64,000 bases of DNA from Faecalibacterium sp. An121 (GTDB lineage: Bacteria; Bacillota; Clostridia; Oscillospirales; Ruminococcaceae). Both the position numbers and the translations under genes were made by a program. The notes under the pieces are model-generated. The model was given only the letters and a program-made list of their open reading frames with translations, was not told where the DNA came from and made no database searches. The stretch spans positions 1 to 64,000 of the forward strand of contig NZ_NFLM01000008.1 of assembly GCF_002160915.1 (NCBI RefSeq). Reading direction: 5' to 3'. The stretch's first letter is position 1. Each line of letters begins with the position of its first letter. Below, piece by piece: positions 1 through 8,524 of the stretch.

Positions 1-132
1 ATTTTAAGTGTTTCCAACACTTTAAAGGTTCCGTTACAAGTATTCGATATTGTTCAATTTTCAAGGTCCTGCGCCGCGCTGTCTTTCGACCGGCGACCTG
101 TTTATTTTACCACATCCGCTTTTGCTTGTCAA
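1..132 (-). promoter_or_regulatory. rRNA operon leader with proximal promoter P2
   Basis: On the minus strand a full-consensus -35 (TTGACA, 127-132) lies 17 bp from a -10 (TAAAAT, 104-109), reading leftward. The transcript then runs into sequence of the type CTTGAAAATTGAAC near 49-63, which I recognise from leaders just ahead of 16S rRNA genes in Firmicutes. No coding frame is present. The rRNA gene itself would lie left of base 1, so the target is inferred. Confidence 0.7.
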
Positions 133-200
133 GCTCTTTTTTTCATTTCTTCTTGACGCAGCCTGGCATCTGTGCGGCGGCATCGTCCGCCGTGGAAACT

Positions 201-229
201 ATTTTATCACAAGTTGCATCAAATTACAA
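201..229 (-). promoter_or_regulatory. Distal rRNA promoter P1
   Basis: The minus strand carries TTGTAA (224-229), a 17-bp spacer and TAAAAT (201-206), about 97 bp upstream of the second promoter at 104-132. Such tandem spacing is typical of bacterial rrn P1/P2 pairs. The 133-256 stretch holds this promoter and nothing that looks coding. Confidence 0.6.
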
Positions 230-256
230 GGGGAATTTACATTTTTTCTCAAAAAA

Positions 257-931
257 TCATCCGTCCAGCAGTTTTTCACGCATCAGCTTCAAAATTTTCC
301 GTTCTCTCCGAGAGATCTGCACCTGGGTGGTGTGCAGGAGTTTTGCGGTATCGCTCTGGGTGCGCCCACCATAAAACCGAAGCCGGATCAGCTGCTGATC
401 TTCTTCCGGCAGAGCCGCCAGCACTTCCTCCAAACTGATCCGGTCCGCCAATTCCTCCTCAGGAGAATCCACCGGGATATCCATTTGCCGGTCCTCCCCG
501 TCATCGTTTTCAGGGGTCAGGCTCATGGCGGGCATGGAGGCCCGGATGGCAAGCGCCACGGCTTCCGGACTTTCGTTCAGTTCCTGGGCCAGCTGCCCCA
601 CCGTCATCTCAGTACCAAACAATTTCATATGGTGCTCCCGGGCGGCATTGATCCGCAGCCCCAGCTCCTTGATGGAACGGCTGACCTTCACCGTCCCCCC
701 ATCCCGGAACAGCTTCTTGATCTCCCCCAGGATCACCGGCACCGCGTATGTGGAAAAGCATACGCCCCGGCTCTCATCAAAGCCGTCGCAGGCCTTGATG
801 AGTCCCATACAGCCGGCGCTGTACAGGTCGTCGTATTCGATCCCGCGCCCCCGGAACCTGCCTGCACAGGAGTGCACCAGTCCTAGATTCTTTTCAATGA
901 ACGCGCTGCGCCGGGTCTTGTCCGATACCAT
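257..931 (-). CDS. sigF: RNA polymerase sporulation sigma factor F
   Basis: This is a sigma-70 family factor of 224 residues, close to the usual SigF length. Region 2 is clear (YDDLYSAGCMGLIKACDGF, then FSTYAVPVILGEIKKLFRD), followed by region 3 and a C-terminal region 4 helix-turn-helix (GRTQSDTAKLL...VQISRRERKILK). In sporulating Firmicutes SigF directs forespore transcription and is held inactive by SpoIIAB until SpoIIAA releases it. It is the last gene of a spoIIAA-spoIIAB-sigF operon in the classical order, 25 bp after spoIIAB, which separates SigF from SigG or SigB paralogues. Its 3' end faces the rRNA promoter region; only a weak A/T hairpin follows the stop. Confidence 0.93.
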   Translation of the reverse strand: MVSDKTRRSAFIEKNLGLVHSCAGRFRGRGIEYDDLYSAGCMGLIKACDGFDESRGVCFSTYAVPVILGEIKKLFRDGGTVKVSRSIKELGLRINAAREHHMKLFGTEMTVGQLAQELNESPEAVALAIRASMPAMSLTPENDDGEDRQMDIPVDSPEEELADRISLEEVLAALPEEDQQLIRLRFYGGRTQSDTAKLLHTTQVQISRRERKILKLMREKLLDG

Positions 932-956
932 ACCATGGCCGCCTCTCTTTTATAGA

Positions 957-1400
957 TTATGTATCCTCCCCTTTGGCGGTCAGACGCTTGGTCATGGTCA
1001 CCCGGGTGCCCCGCGCCGGATGGGAAGCCACCCGCACGCCATCCATAAAGCTCTGCATCACTGCAAAGCCCAGGCCGGACCGTTCCTCGGGGTCGCCGGT
1101 GGTAAAGAGAGGCTCCATGGCCTGGGCGATATCAGGGATGCCCACACCCTTGTCCGCGACCGTGATCCGCACCCTGCGGTCGGGGTAGACCGACACCGTC
1201 AGGACGATCTGTCCCACCCGGTCGGGATAGGCGTGCACGATGCAGTTGGTCACCGCTTCCGATACAGCCGTCTTGATGTCGGCCAGCTGGGGGACGGTAG
1301 GGTCATAGCGGGCCAAAAAGGCCGCCACAGCCCCGCGCGCATATGCTTCGTTGACACTGAGGGAATCGAACTGGATGCGGGTGGTATTCTCCGCTTTCAT
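957..1400 (-). CDS. spoIIAB: Anti-sigma F factor and SpoIIAA kinase
   Basis: A GHKL-type ATPase of 147 residues. The N-box (SEAVTNCIVHAYP), the G1 box (DKGVGIPDI) and the G2 box (RSGLGFAVMQSFMDGV) are all visible. SpoIIAB binds SigF, blocks it, and phosphorylates SpoIIAA on serine. Its ATG overlaps the end of spoIIAA by 4 bp, so the two are probably translationally coupled. The order and the presence of all three partners argue that the sporulation switch is intact, although whether this strain sporulates cannot be told from the window. Confidence 0.94.
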   Translation of the reverse strand: MKAENTTRIQFDSLSVNEAYARGAVAAFLARYDPTVPQLADIKTAVSEAVTNCIVHAYPDRVGQIVLTVSVYPDRRVRITVADKGVGIPDIAQAMEPLFTTGDPEERSGLGFAVMQSFMDGVRVASHPARGTRVTMTKRLTAKGEDT

Positions 1401-1735
1401 GACTGGACGCCTCCTTCTTCCTTTGCATTCTCCTCGGAGCTGGTGCAGGCGATCTGCGCCAGGGAAAGCACCCGCCGCAGCTGGGGCGGCGCGTGCTGGA
1501 CCTGCAGCCTGCCGCCCAGAGCCCTGACTCGCCGCTGCCGGCCCAAAATCAGCCCCACCCCCGAGGAATCCATAAACCCTACCCCCGCAAAATCCATCAC
1601 CAGAACCCGGGGGCTGCGGCAGACCAGGGCGTCATCGATGCGCAGCCGCAGGTACTGGGCCGCGTCGTGGTCGATCTCGCCTGACAGATAGGCATAAAGG
1701 GTATCCCCTGCCGCGCTCAAGCTCACATTCGCCAT
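1397..1735 (-). CDS. spoIIAA: Anti-sigma F factor antagonist (STAS domain)
   Basis: A 112-residue STAS-domain protein. The phosphorylation segment MDSSGVGLILGR is intact, with Ser57-Ser58 matching the serine phosphorylated in the family. Dephosphorylated SpoIIAA captures SpoIIAB and frees SigF. The ATG is preceded by AAGGAG (1747-1752), 11 bp upstream. The ribosome-binding site sits directly after an intrinsic terminator, leaving little room for a dedicated promoter, which is odd for an operon usually driven by its own SigH promoter. Confidence 0.93.
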   Translation of the reverse strand: MANVSLSAAGDTLYAYLSGEIDHDAAQYLRLRIDDALVCRSPRVLVMDFAGVGFMDSSGVGLILGRQRRVRALGGRLQVQHAPPQLRRVLSLAQIACTSSEENAKEEGGVQS

Positions 1736-1755
1736 CGCATTTCACACTCCTTTTC

Positions 1756-1803
1756 AAAAAAGAAAAGATCCCATACACTCTGTTACCAGTGTACGGGATC
1801 TTC
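1756..1803 (-). terminator. Intrinsic terminator between folC-like gene and spoIIA
   Basis: A 13-bp stem with one mismatch (arms near 1768-1780 and 1789-1801) reads, on the minus strand, into TTTTCTTTTTT. It closes the valS/vanZ/folC-like unit and ends only a few bases before the spoIIAA ribosome-binding site. Confidence 0.8.
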
Positions 1804-1835
1804 GGTTCTGTTTTTAGTGAAGTATGTCGATACGC

Positions 1836-3140
1836 TCAGATCCGGCGCTCCGCCCGGGCTTCCAGCAGCTGTTCCGCCTCCAGGGCAAGTTCCTCACTGC
1901 CGCAGACCAGCACGCCGCGGCCTCCTGCGGCCTGGGCCTGTTCCATCGCCTCGGACAGGTCGGGGCACACTTCCACCTCAAAATGAAAGCGCGCCAGATC
2001 GGCTAGTTTTTGGGCCAGGCCGGGGTCGGCCCCGCCGGGCACCGTCACATAGAGCTTGTCGATGGGGCCGCCCTCGGACATGCCGGGCATCTTTGCCTTG
2101 TCCCTGGTCTGTTCGTCGGGCAGCAGGCCGTTTTCCAGAGTGGCAAAAAAGTCCGCTGCGCCTTCCTCTCCCCGCAGCCCGATGACCGCGTTGAGATGCC
2201 GCACCTTAGCCAGCTGCAGCACCCGCACCAGGGCCGCCGCCTGCTGGGGCGTGCGGCAGGCATCCAGGATCATCAAGGGCCGCTGGGCCATGATCCGGAT
2301 GCTGCTGCGGTTGCGCACCCCGGCCAGGCCCGCCAGGATGGCTTCATCCTGGATATCGCAGCCCCTGCGCCAGAGCGCCAAAGCCAGTTCCACCGCGATG
2401 GCTGCGTTGCCTGCGGCGTGCAGGCCCGGGAAGTCCGGGGAGATCTGGTAGCCGCCGTAATCCATTTGGGCGGCAGTCCCCTCCCCGCCCTCGGGAATGG
2501 TGATATCTTCTTCCTCCGGGACCACCAGCTCGCAGTCTGTTTTGCCCGCCGCCACGATGATCTCAGTCAGGGCGGGCTTGGGCTGGCCGGGGGCCGTGAC
2601 ACAGACCGCACCCTTGCGCATGACGGCGGCCGCGTCGTGGGCAAGCCGCTCGATGCTGCGCCCGGTGCCGTCGGGGCCGATGTGAGTCACCGCACAGGCA
2701 GGCACCTGGGGCAGCGCGCCGGCCAGGGCGCCGTCGGCCGCCTCCACCACAGCAAAGGTACAGCCCGCCGCCTCAAAGCAGGCGCAGGCAGCCGCCAGCT
2801 CCGCCGCTCCGCGGGACAGCAGGGTGGTGTCCAGGATGCGGTCCGCCGCCCCGGTGTAGGCATCGGGGCAGACGTCCGCGGCAGGGCGGCCGTCCAGGGT
2901 GATCCGCTGTGAGAGCGGCCGGGCACCCGCCTGGTACAGACCGGTGGCAAAGCCCGCCGCTGTCAGGATACCCGCCGTCAGGCAGGCCACCGCCGTCTTG
3001 CCGGCCGTGCCCGCCACCGGCAGGTACTGCACCCGCCCCGCCTGGGGCAGGGCCGCCCCAAAGTCCTGGGGCGTATCGAATCCTTCGGGCAGGGAGGCAA
3101 AGAAAGCGTCTGCCTCGGGGATGGTGTGGATGGTGGACAT
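1836..3140 (-). CDS. FolC-like Mur-ligase-family protein, degenerate active site
   Basis: The fold and neighbourhood point to folylpolyglutamate/dihydrofolate synthase: it lies downstream of valS, the common valS-folC order. There is a P-loop-like VAGTAGKTAV near residue 43 and a following GLYQ...QRITLDGRP stretch aligning with FolC substrate segments. Several family hallmarks are changed. The P-loop GTNGKGS has become GTAGKTA, the EVGLGGRLD motif reads EAADGALAG, the GLDH motif reads GPDG without histidine, and the EKAG lysine that is normally carbamoylated is missing. The length of 434 residues is normal and the frame is open, so this is a diverged protein rather than an obvious pseudogene. 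It may have lost or changed ligase activity; calling it functional FolC would overstate the evidence. Confidence 0.65.
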   Translation of the reverse strand: MSTIHTIPEADAFFASLPEGFDTPQDFGAALPQAGRVQYLPVAGTAGKTAVACLTAGILTAAGFATGLYQAGARPLSQRITLDGRPAADVCPDAYTGAADRILDTTLLSRGAAELAAACACFEAAGCTFAVVEAADGALAGALPQVPACAVTHIGPDGTGRSIERLAHDAAAVMRKGAVCVTAPGQPKPALTEIIVAAGKTDCELVVPEEEDITIPEGGEGTAAQMDYGGYQISPDFPGLHAAGNAAIAVELALALWRRGCDIQDEAILAGLAGVRNRSSIRIMAQRPLMILDACRTPQQAAALVRVLQLAKVRHLNAVIGLRGEEGAADFFATLENGLLPDEQTRDKAKMPGMSEGGPIDKLYVTVPGGADPGLAQKLADLARFHFEVEVCPDLSEAMEQAQAAGGRGVLVCGSEELALEAEQLLEARAERRI

Positions 3141-3162
3141 GGTGTGTTCCTTTCTGGCCTGT

Positions 3163-3669
3163 TCAGCCGTGGCGGGACGCAGGCCTGCGCCGGCCCAGCA
3201 GCAGCCCGATCAGCCACAGCAGGGCCAGGGCCAGAGCCATGCCGGTCACTACCCCGCCAAAGTCGATCCATATATCGGTCACCTGGCTGCTGCGCCCGCC
3301 CGAAAACAGCTGGATGGTCTCATCCGTCAGAGCCGTCAGCAGGCCGGCCAGCGCGGGCCAGCTGATGAACCGCCAGGCGTGTCCGGTGACCGCCCGGGTG
3401 GTCAGCAGCAGCAGGAATCCTTCCAGGCTGTATTCACAGAAGTGCGCCGCCTTGCGGACGGCGTGTTCGGTCAGACTGGCGGCAGCGCCGGGATGCCCCA
3501 GGCGCCGCAGCAGTTCCTGCAGGGTGCGCAGCACCCGCTGGCTGGAGTTCGATGAGACGCGGGCGGGCTGCATCGAGTTGGAAAAGATGAACCAGATCGT
3601 CCCCGCCAGGGCCAAAAGCAGCAGTCCCCCTATGATCAGCTGCCACAGCTGCTTGCGTTTGATGGTCAT
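3163..3669 (-). CDS. VanZ-like family membrane protein
   Basis: A small membrane protein of 168 residues with an N-terminal hydrophobic helix (about residues 12-30) and three further hydrophobic segments. VanZ-family signatures are present: RKAAHFCEYSLEGFLL near residue 71 and DETIQLFSGGRSSQVTDIWID near residue 115, both with conserved charged residues around membrane helices. VanZ itself gives low-level teicoplanin resistance, but most chromosomal relatives have no proven role. It sits 12 bp after valS and 22 bp before the folC-like gene, so all three are probably co-transcribed from the Val T-box promoter. Confidence 0.8.
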   Translation of the reverse strand: MTIKRKQLWQLIIGGLLLLALAGTIWFIFSNSMQPARVSSNSSQRVLRTLQELLRRLGHPGAAASLTEHAVRKAAHFCEYSLEGFLLLLTTRAVTGHAWRFISWPALAGLLTALTDETIQLFSGGRSSQVTDIWIDFGGVVTGMALALALLWLIGLLLGRRRPASRHG

Positions 3670-3680
3670 AGCCTTGTCCC

Positions 3681-6386
3681 TCAGCCCAGCGCCCGGATGC
3701 TCTGCTGGATGTTGGCCAGCTTATCCTGGCTGCGGGCAGCTTTGGCGCGTGTCTCCTCCACCAGAGCGGCGGGAGCCTTCTCCACAAATTTGGGGTTGGC
3801 CAGCTGCTTTTCAAACATGGCCAGCTCCTTCTCCGCCTTGGCCAGCTCCTTGTTCAGCCGGGCCAGCTCCTTGTCCCGGTCGATCAGCTCCATCATGGGG
3901 ATGAAGCCGCGGGCCGCGTGGGTGGACACCTGCACCATGCCGTCGGTGCTGCCCTCGTATTTGGAAGTGAAGGTAACGTCGGTGGCAAAGGCGAATTTGG
4001 CCAGATACACATTGGCCTGCTGGAAGGGGGCGGGGTCCGCCGTCTCGATCACCATGCTGGTGCGCTTGGCGGGGTGGACGTTCATCTCGGTGCGCATGGT
4101 GCGGACCGCCTTGATGTAGTCCATCACCTTTTCAAAGGCGGCTTCCTCCTCCGGCCAGCTGTGGGCGGGGTCTGCGGTGGGCCAGGCGGCGGTCATGATG
4201 GTCTCGCCGCTGCCGGGCAGGGCCTGGTACAGCTCCTCGGTGATGAAGGGCATGAAGGGGTGCAGCAGTCTGAGAGCCTGGTCCAGCACATACACCAGCA
4301 CCCGCCGGGCGGTGTCGGCCTGGGCCGCATCCCCCGAGTTCAGACGGGGCTTGGCGATCTCGATGAACCAGTCGCAGTAGACGTCCCAGATAAAGCTGTT
4401 GATCTTGGCGGCGGCCAGGCCCAGCTCATAGTGGTCGATGTTGTCGGTCATGGCGCCGGCCACCTGGCTCAGTTTGGTCAGCACCCACTTGTCGCTCATA
4501 TCCAGCATCGCGCGGTCGGGCAGGCCGGGGACAAAGTCCTCGGGCAGATTCATCAGCACAAAGCGGGTGGCGTTCCACAGCTTATTGGCAAAGTTGCGGG
4601 CGGCCTCCACCTTCTTTTCACTGTAGCGCATATCGTTGCCGGGGGTCGAACCGTCCACCAGCATGAAGCGCAGCGCGTCGGCGCCGTACTGGGCGATGAC
4701 TTCCAGCGGGTCGATGCCGTTGCCCAGGCTCTTGGACATCTTGCGGCCCTGGCTGTCCCGGACGATGCCGTGGATGCACACGGTGTGGAAGGGGGCTTCG
4801 CCGGTGTAGGCCAGGCCCGAGAAGATCATCCGGCTGACCCAGAAGCCGATGATGTCATAGCCGGTGACCAGGGTGTCGGTGGGATAGAAATATTTCAGGT
4901 CCTCGGTCTCCTCCGGCCAGCCCAGGGTGCTGAAGGGCCACAGGGCCGAGGAGAACCAGGTGTCCAGGGTATCGGGGTCCCGGGTCAGATGGGTGCTGCC
5001 GCACTTGGGGCACGCCGCCGGGGCCTCCTTGGCCACCACGGTCTCGCCGCATTCGTCGCAGTACCAGGCGGGGATCTGATGGCCCCACCACAGCTGGCGG
5101 CTGATGCACCAGTCCCGGGTGTTCTTCATCCAGTTCATATAGTTCTTGGTGAAGCGCTCGGGCACAAAGCGGATCCTGCCCTTTTCCACCGCCTCGATGG
5201 CAGGCTTGGCCAGGGGCTCCATCTTGACGAACCACTGACGGGATACCATCGGCTCAATGGTGGTGTGGCAGCGGTAGCAGGTGCCCACCTCATGCTTGAG
5301 GGGCTCCACCTCTTTGAGGTAGCCGCCGGCCTCGAGGTCGGCCAGGATGGCCTTGCGGGCTTCCAGGGTGGTCATGCCGGCGTATTTGCCGCAGTCCAGC
5401 ACCCGGGGCTCGTTGACGGTGTTCTTGCCCGCCTCGAACAGAGCGTCCGCAGCGGCTTTGTCGGCGGCGCCGGTCATGTGCCCGTCGTAGGTGAACACCC
5501 GCACGATGGGCAGGTCATGGCGCAGCCCCACTTCAAAGTCGTTGGGGTCGTGGGCCGGGGTGATCTTGACCACGCCGGTACCCTTTGTCATGTCGGCGTG
5601 CTCGTCGCAGACGATGGGGATCTCCTTATTGAGCAGCGGCAGGATGACGTGGCAGCCGTGCAGATGGGCATAGCGGGGGTCATCGGGGTTGATGGCCACA
5701 GCGGTATCGCCCAGCATGGTCTCGGGGCGGGTGGTGGCCAGCTCCAGCATCTCCCCGGTCTCCTTGACCGGATACAGAAGGTGCCAGAAATGGCCGTCCT
5801 GTTCGGTGTACTCCACCTCGGCGTCCGAGATGGAGGTATTGCAGTGGGGGCACCAGTTGACCATCCGGTTGCCGCGGTAGATCAGCCCTTCCTTGTACAG
5901 CCGGACGAACACCTCACGCACTGCGTCCGAGCATCCTTCGTCCATGGTGAAGCGTTCCCGCTGCCAGTCGCAGCTGCTGCCCAGCTTCTTCAGCTGGCTG
6001 ACGATCCGGTTGCCATAGCGGACCTTCCAGTCCCAGGCCCGCTCCAAAAAGCCGTCCCGGCCCACCATCTCTTTGGTCAGGCCCTCTTTGGCCATGGCTT
6101 CCACCACCTTGGCCTCGGTGGCGATGGATGCGTGATCGGTGCCGGGCACCCACAGGGCCGCATACCCCTGCATCCGCTTGGTACGGATCAGGATATCCTG
6201 CATGGTGTTGTCCACCGCGTGGCCCATGTGCAGCTGGCCGGTGACGTTGGGGGGCGGCATCACGATGGTATAAGGCTTTTTGTCGGGGTCAGCCTTGGTG
6301 TGGAAGTAGCCCCCATCCTGCCAGAACTGGTAGATCCGGTCCTCCACCTGGCTGGGGTCGTACTGTTTTGCGAGTTCTTTCATCAA
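3681..6386 (-). CDS. valS: Valyl-tRNA synthetase
   Basis: A class I aminoacyl-tRNA synthetase of 901 residues that charges tRNA-Val. The HIGH box appears as HMGH at residues 53-56 after PPPNVTGQL. KMSKS is intact near residue 548 (GRKMSKSLGNGIDP). The editing CP1 domain lies between, and the last 70 residues form the lysine/glutamate-rich coiled coil typical of ValS (ELARLNKELAKAEKELAMF). Family identity is confirmed by the upstream T-box with a valine specifier. The chosen ATG gives a second Met immediately after it; a GGAGG lies about 10 bp upstream. Confidence 0.97.
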   Translation of the reverse strand: MMKELAKQYDPSQVEDRIYQFWQDGGYFHTKADPDKKPYTIVMPPPNVTGQLHMGHAVDNTMQDILIRTKRMQGYAALWVPGTDHASIATEAKVVEAMAKEGLTKEMVGRDGFLERAWDWKVRYGNRIVSQLKKLGSSCDWQRERFTMDEGCSDAVREVFVRLYKEGLIYRGNRMVNWCPHCNTSISDAEVEYTEQDGHFWHLLYPVKETGEMLELATTRPETMLGDTAVAINPDDPRYAHLHGCHVILPLLNKEIPIVCDEHADMTKGTGVVKITPAHDPNDFEVGLRHDLPIVRVFTYDGHMTGAADKAAADALFEAGKNTVNEPRVLDCGKYAGMTTLEARKAILADLEAGGYLKEVEPLKHEVGTCYRCHTTIEPMVSRQWFVKMEPLAKPAIEAVEKGRIRFVPERFTKNYMNWMKNTRDWCISRQLWWGHQIPAWYCDECGETVVAKEAPAACPKCGSTHLTRDPDTLDTWFSSALWPFSTLGWPEETEDLKYFYPTDTLVTGYDIIGFWVSRMIFSGLAYTGEAPFHTVCIHGIVRDSQGRKMSKSLGNGIDPLEVIAQYGADALRFMLVDGSTPGNDMRYSEKKVEAARNFANKLWNATRFVLMNLPEDFVPGLPDRAMLDMSDKWVLTKLSQVAGAMTDNIDHYELGLAAAKINSFIWDVYCDWFIEIAKPRLNSGDAAQADTARRVLVYVLDQALRLLHPFMPFITEELYQALPGSGETIMTAAWPTADPAHSWPEEEAAFEKVMDYIKAVRTMRTEMNVHPAKRTSMVIETADPAPFQQANVYLAKFAFATDVTFTSKYEGSTDGMVQVSTHAARGFIPMMELIDRDKELARLNKELAKAEKELAMFEKQLANPKFVEKAPAALVEETRAKAARSQDKLANIQQSIRALG

Positions 6387-6431
6387 GCAACCTCCAGAGT
6401 ATCATCAAAAATCCGAGCTTGTGGGGACAAC

Positions 6432-6696
6432 AAAAGCCGCCCCACGGCGAACCATGGGACGGCTGAACCTCGAGCCGCGGTACCACCCAAATTGCGCCCA
6501 TCTCCATGATGGGCCGCCTCTTGATGCCCCGGTAACGTGGGGCAGGCCCGAGGACAGCTGCCGAAGGCCCATAGCCGGCCCGCTCACCGTCCCTGCTCAG
6601 GAGTGACAGCCCGCCCCCCGACCCTGCCGGCTTGCACCTGGCCCGGCTCTCTGAAAGGGCGGATGGGGCGTACACTCTCCCTCAATGCATTTAGAC
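6432..6696 (-). promoter_or_regulatory. T-box riboswitch, valine specifier
   Basis: The minus strand shows the T-box core GGGTGGTACCGCGG (6475-6488) that pairs with the tRNA acceptor end. It is followed by a terminator hairpin (6435-6464, loop CATGGTTCG, then TTTTG). Stem I carries AGAGAGCCGGGCC and the GGTGCAAGCC distal loop. The specifier reads GTC (6605-6607), directly before ACTCCTGAG. GTC is a valine codon, which matches valS downstream. Uncharged tRNA-Val is expected to favour the antiterminator and raise valS expression. Confidence 0.93.
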
Positions 6697-6702
6697 AGAA
6701 TA

Positions 6703-6731
6703 AAGATAGCAGGTTTCGTGCAGTTTGTCAA
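6703..6731 (-). promoter_or_regulatory. valS T-box promoter
   Basis: TTGACA (6726-6731), 17-bp spacer and TATCTT (6703-6708) on the minus strand, placed just upstream of the T-box leader. Confidence 0.8.
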
Positions 6732-6776
6732 TACGCCGCTTCACCGCGCTCTTTTTTAGAAAGGCAGACCGGTCTC

Positions 6777-6995
6777 CTATTTTCCCGCCTTCCGGAAAAA
6801 GCGCGCCAGAAAGATACAGCACAAAATCCCGATCCCAAAGGGGACAGCGCAGATGAACGCCGTGCTGGGCGGCGCGCTGTACCCGGCGTACCGTCCGCCC
6901 CACTGCAAAGCACAATAGTTATATGCGACCACCGCACACAGGATGTCGGAGAGCAGGATCGCGAGGGCCGCAAAAAAGCGGCTTATCTTTTTCAT
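6777..6995 (-). CDS. Small membrane protein of unknown function
   Basis: A 72-residue protein starting MKKISRFFAALAI, with two hydrophobic segments (about residues 6-28 and 42-62) separated by a short tyrosine/glycine-rich loop (WGGRYAGYS), and ending with basic residues. I do not recognise a family. I chose the ATG at 6995 because AGAGGTGG lies about 8 bp upstream; a longer frame from 7052 would overlap the aldehyde dehydrogenase and lacks such a site. It follows that gene closely and may be its operon partner. No function is assigned. Confidence 0.55.
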   Translation of the reverse strand: MKKISRFFAALAILLSDILCAVVAYNYCALQWGGRYAGYSAPPSTAFICAVPFGIGILCCIFLARFFRKAGK

Positions 6996-7048
6996 ATGCC
7001 TTCCACCTCTTTCACAGCAGGTCTGTAAACATCGGTATGCGTTTCGGC

Positions 7049-8425
7049 TCACCGCAGGAAAGCCCGCACCAGCTTGTCCCCCAGCGGGGTATAGGGCTGA
7101 TAGCGGATGGGCAGATCCAGGCTGCCCCGCACCAGCACGCTTTTCTCATGGGTGAAGGTGTCGAAGCTGCGCTTGCCGTGGTAGCTGCCCATCCCGCTCT
7201 GTCCCACTCCGCCAAAGGGCAGGAAGGGGTCGGACAGGTGCATGATGGTGTCGTTGACGCAGCCGCCCCCATAGGGCACGGTGCGCACCACCCGGCTGCG
7301 GACCGCGCGGCTGCGGGTGAACAGGTAGAGGGCCAGGGGCTTGGGCCGGCTGCGCACAAAGTCCAGGGCCTCCTCCAGACGGCGGTAGGACAGCACCGGC
7401 AGCAGCGGGCCGAAGATCTCCTCCTGCATGGCCGGCTCCCGGGGCGACGCGTCCTCCAGCAGCGCCGGCGCGATGCGCCATGCGTCTGCGTCCCGTTCCC
7501 CGCCCCAGACCCGGGACGCTCCGTCCAGCAGCCCGCACAGCCGCCGGAAATGCTTTTGGTTGACAATGCGGCCATAGGCGGGGTTCTGCAGCGGGCGCGG
7601 CCCGTACTGCCGCCGGATCTCCGCCTTGATCCGGGCCGTCAGCTCCTCTTTCACCCGGGCGTCCACCAGCAGGTAGTCGGGCGCCACACAGGTCTGCCCG
7701 CAGTTGAGCAGCTTGCCAAAGACGATCCGCCGGGCGGCCAGGGCCAGGTCTGCGTCGGCCGTGACGATGCAGGGACTTTTGCCTCCCAGTTCCAGGGTGA
7801 CGGGAGTCAGATGGGCGGCGGCCTTTTCCATCACCATCCGGCCCACCGCCACACTGCCGGTGAAAAAGATGGTGTCAAACGCCTGGTCCAGCAGGGCGGT
7901 GTTCTCGGCCCGGCCCCCTTCCACCACCGTCACATGGCCCGGCGGGAAAGATTCCCGGATCATCCTGGCCAGCAGCGCCGAGGAAGCGGGGGCGTAGGCC
8001 GAAGGCTTGACCACCGCGCAGTTGCCCGCCGCCACCGCCCCGATCAGGGGCTCCAGCGTCAGCAGGAAGGGATAGTTCCAGGGGGCCATGATCAGCGCCA
8101 CCCCATAGGGTTCGGGCACCCGGACCGCCAGCCCCGGAAAGTTGGCCGCCCCGGCCAGACGCACCCTGGGCTGCGCCCAGCGGCGCAGATGGGCGCGGTG
8201 GTCCCGCAGCTCGGCCAGGGTCAGGCCGGTCTCGCACATATAGCTTTCCTGGGGGCTTTTGCCCAAGTCGGCCTGCAGCGCCGCCGCAATGTCCTCCTGA
8301 TGGGCCCGGACCGACCGTTCCAGCCGCCCCAGAGCGGCCAGACGGCAGGGCACCAGCAAGGTGCGCCCCTCCGCAAAGTAAGCTTTCTGCCTGCGGACGA
8401 TCCTCGCAATTTCTTTTTCCTGCAT
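7049..8425 (-). CDS. NAD(P)-dependent aldehyde dehydrogenase (ALDH3-like)
   Basis: A 458-residue aldehyde dehydrogenase that oxidises an aldehyde to the acid with NAD(P). Motifs include APWNYPFLLTLEPLIGA, the FFTGS cofactor loop, the general-base segment LELGGKSP and the catalytic cysteine in NCGQTCVAPDY. The short form, without the long N-terminal extension of class 1/2 enzymes, fits the ALDH3/YwdH-type group. It lies next to fucO at the end of the rhamnose cluster, so L-lactaldehyde is a reasonable substrate guess, but a terminator separates it from fucO. AAAGGAG precedes the ATG. Confidence 0.9.
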   Translation of the reverse strand: MQEKEIARIVRRQKAYFAEGRTLLVPCRLAALGRLERSVRAHQEDIAAALQADLGKSPQESYMCETGLTLAELRDHRAHLRRWAQPRVRLAGAANFPGLAVRVPEPYGVALIMAPWNYPFLLTLEPLIGAVAAGNCAVVKPSAYAPASSALLARMIRESFPPGHVTVVEGGRAENTALLDQAFDTIFFTGSVAVGRMVMEKAAAHLTPVTLELGGKSPCIVTADADLALAARRIVFGKLLNCGQTCVAPDYLLVDARVKEELTARIKAEIRRQYGPRPLQNPAYGRIVNQKHFRRLCGLLDGASRVWGGERDADAWRIAPALLEDASPREPAMQEEIFGPLLPVLSYRRLEEALDFVRSRPKPLALYLFTRSRAVRSRVVRTVPYGGGCVNDTIMHLSDPFLPFGGVGQSGMGSYHGKRSFDTFTHEKSVLVRGSLDLPIRYQPYTPLGDKLVRAFLR

Positions 8426-8524
8426 GGTGTGCTCCTTTCCCGATGAACGGCGCGCTGTGCCGTGATGTTCCGGATACTCCTATCATACCCCAAAACGGCC
8501 CCGCAGGCAACCATATGACAAAAG

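Noticed and set aside
3918-6509. 863-codon open frame antisense to valS
   Set aside because: GC-biased codons of valS create long antisense frames; the translation is Gly/His/Val-rich and repetitive in composition, with no domain. valS has full motifs on the other strand.
6537-7028. 163-codon plus frame over the Val T-box and small membrane gene
   Set aside because: The region is explained on the minus strand by the T-box, promoter and a gene with a good ribosome-binding site.
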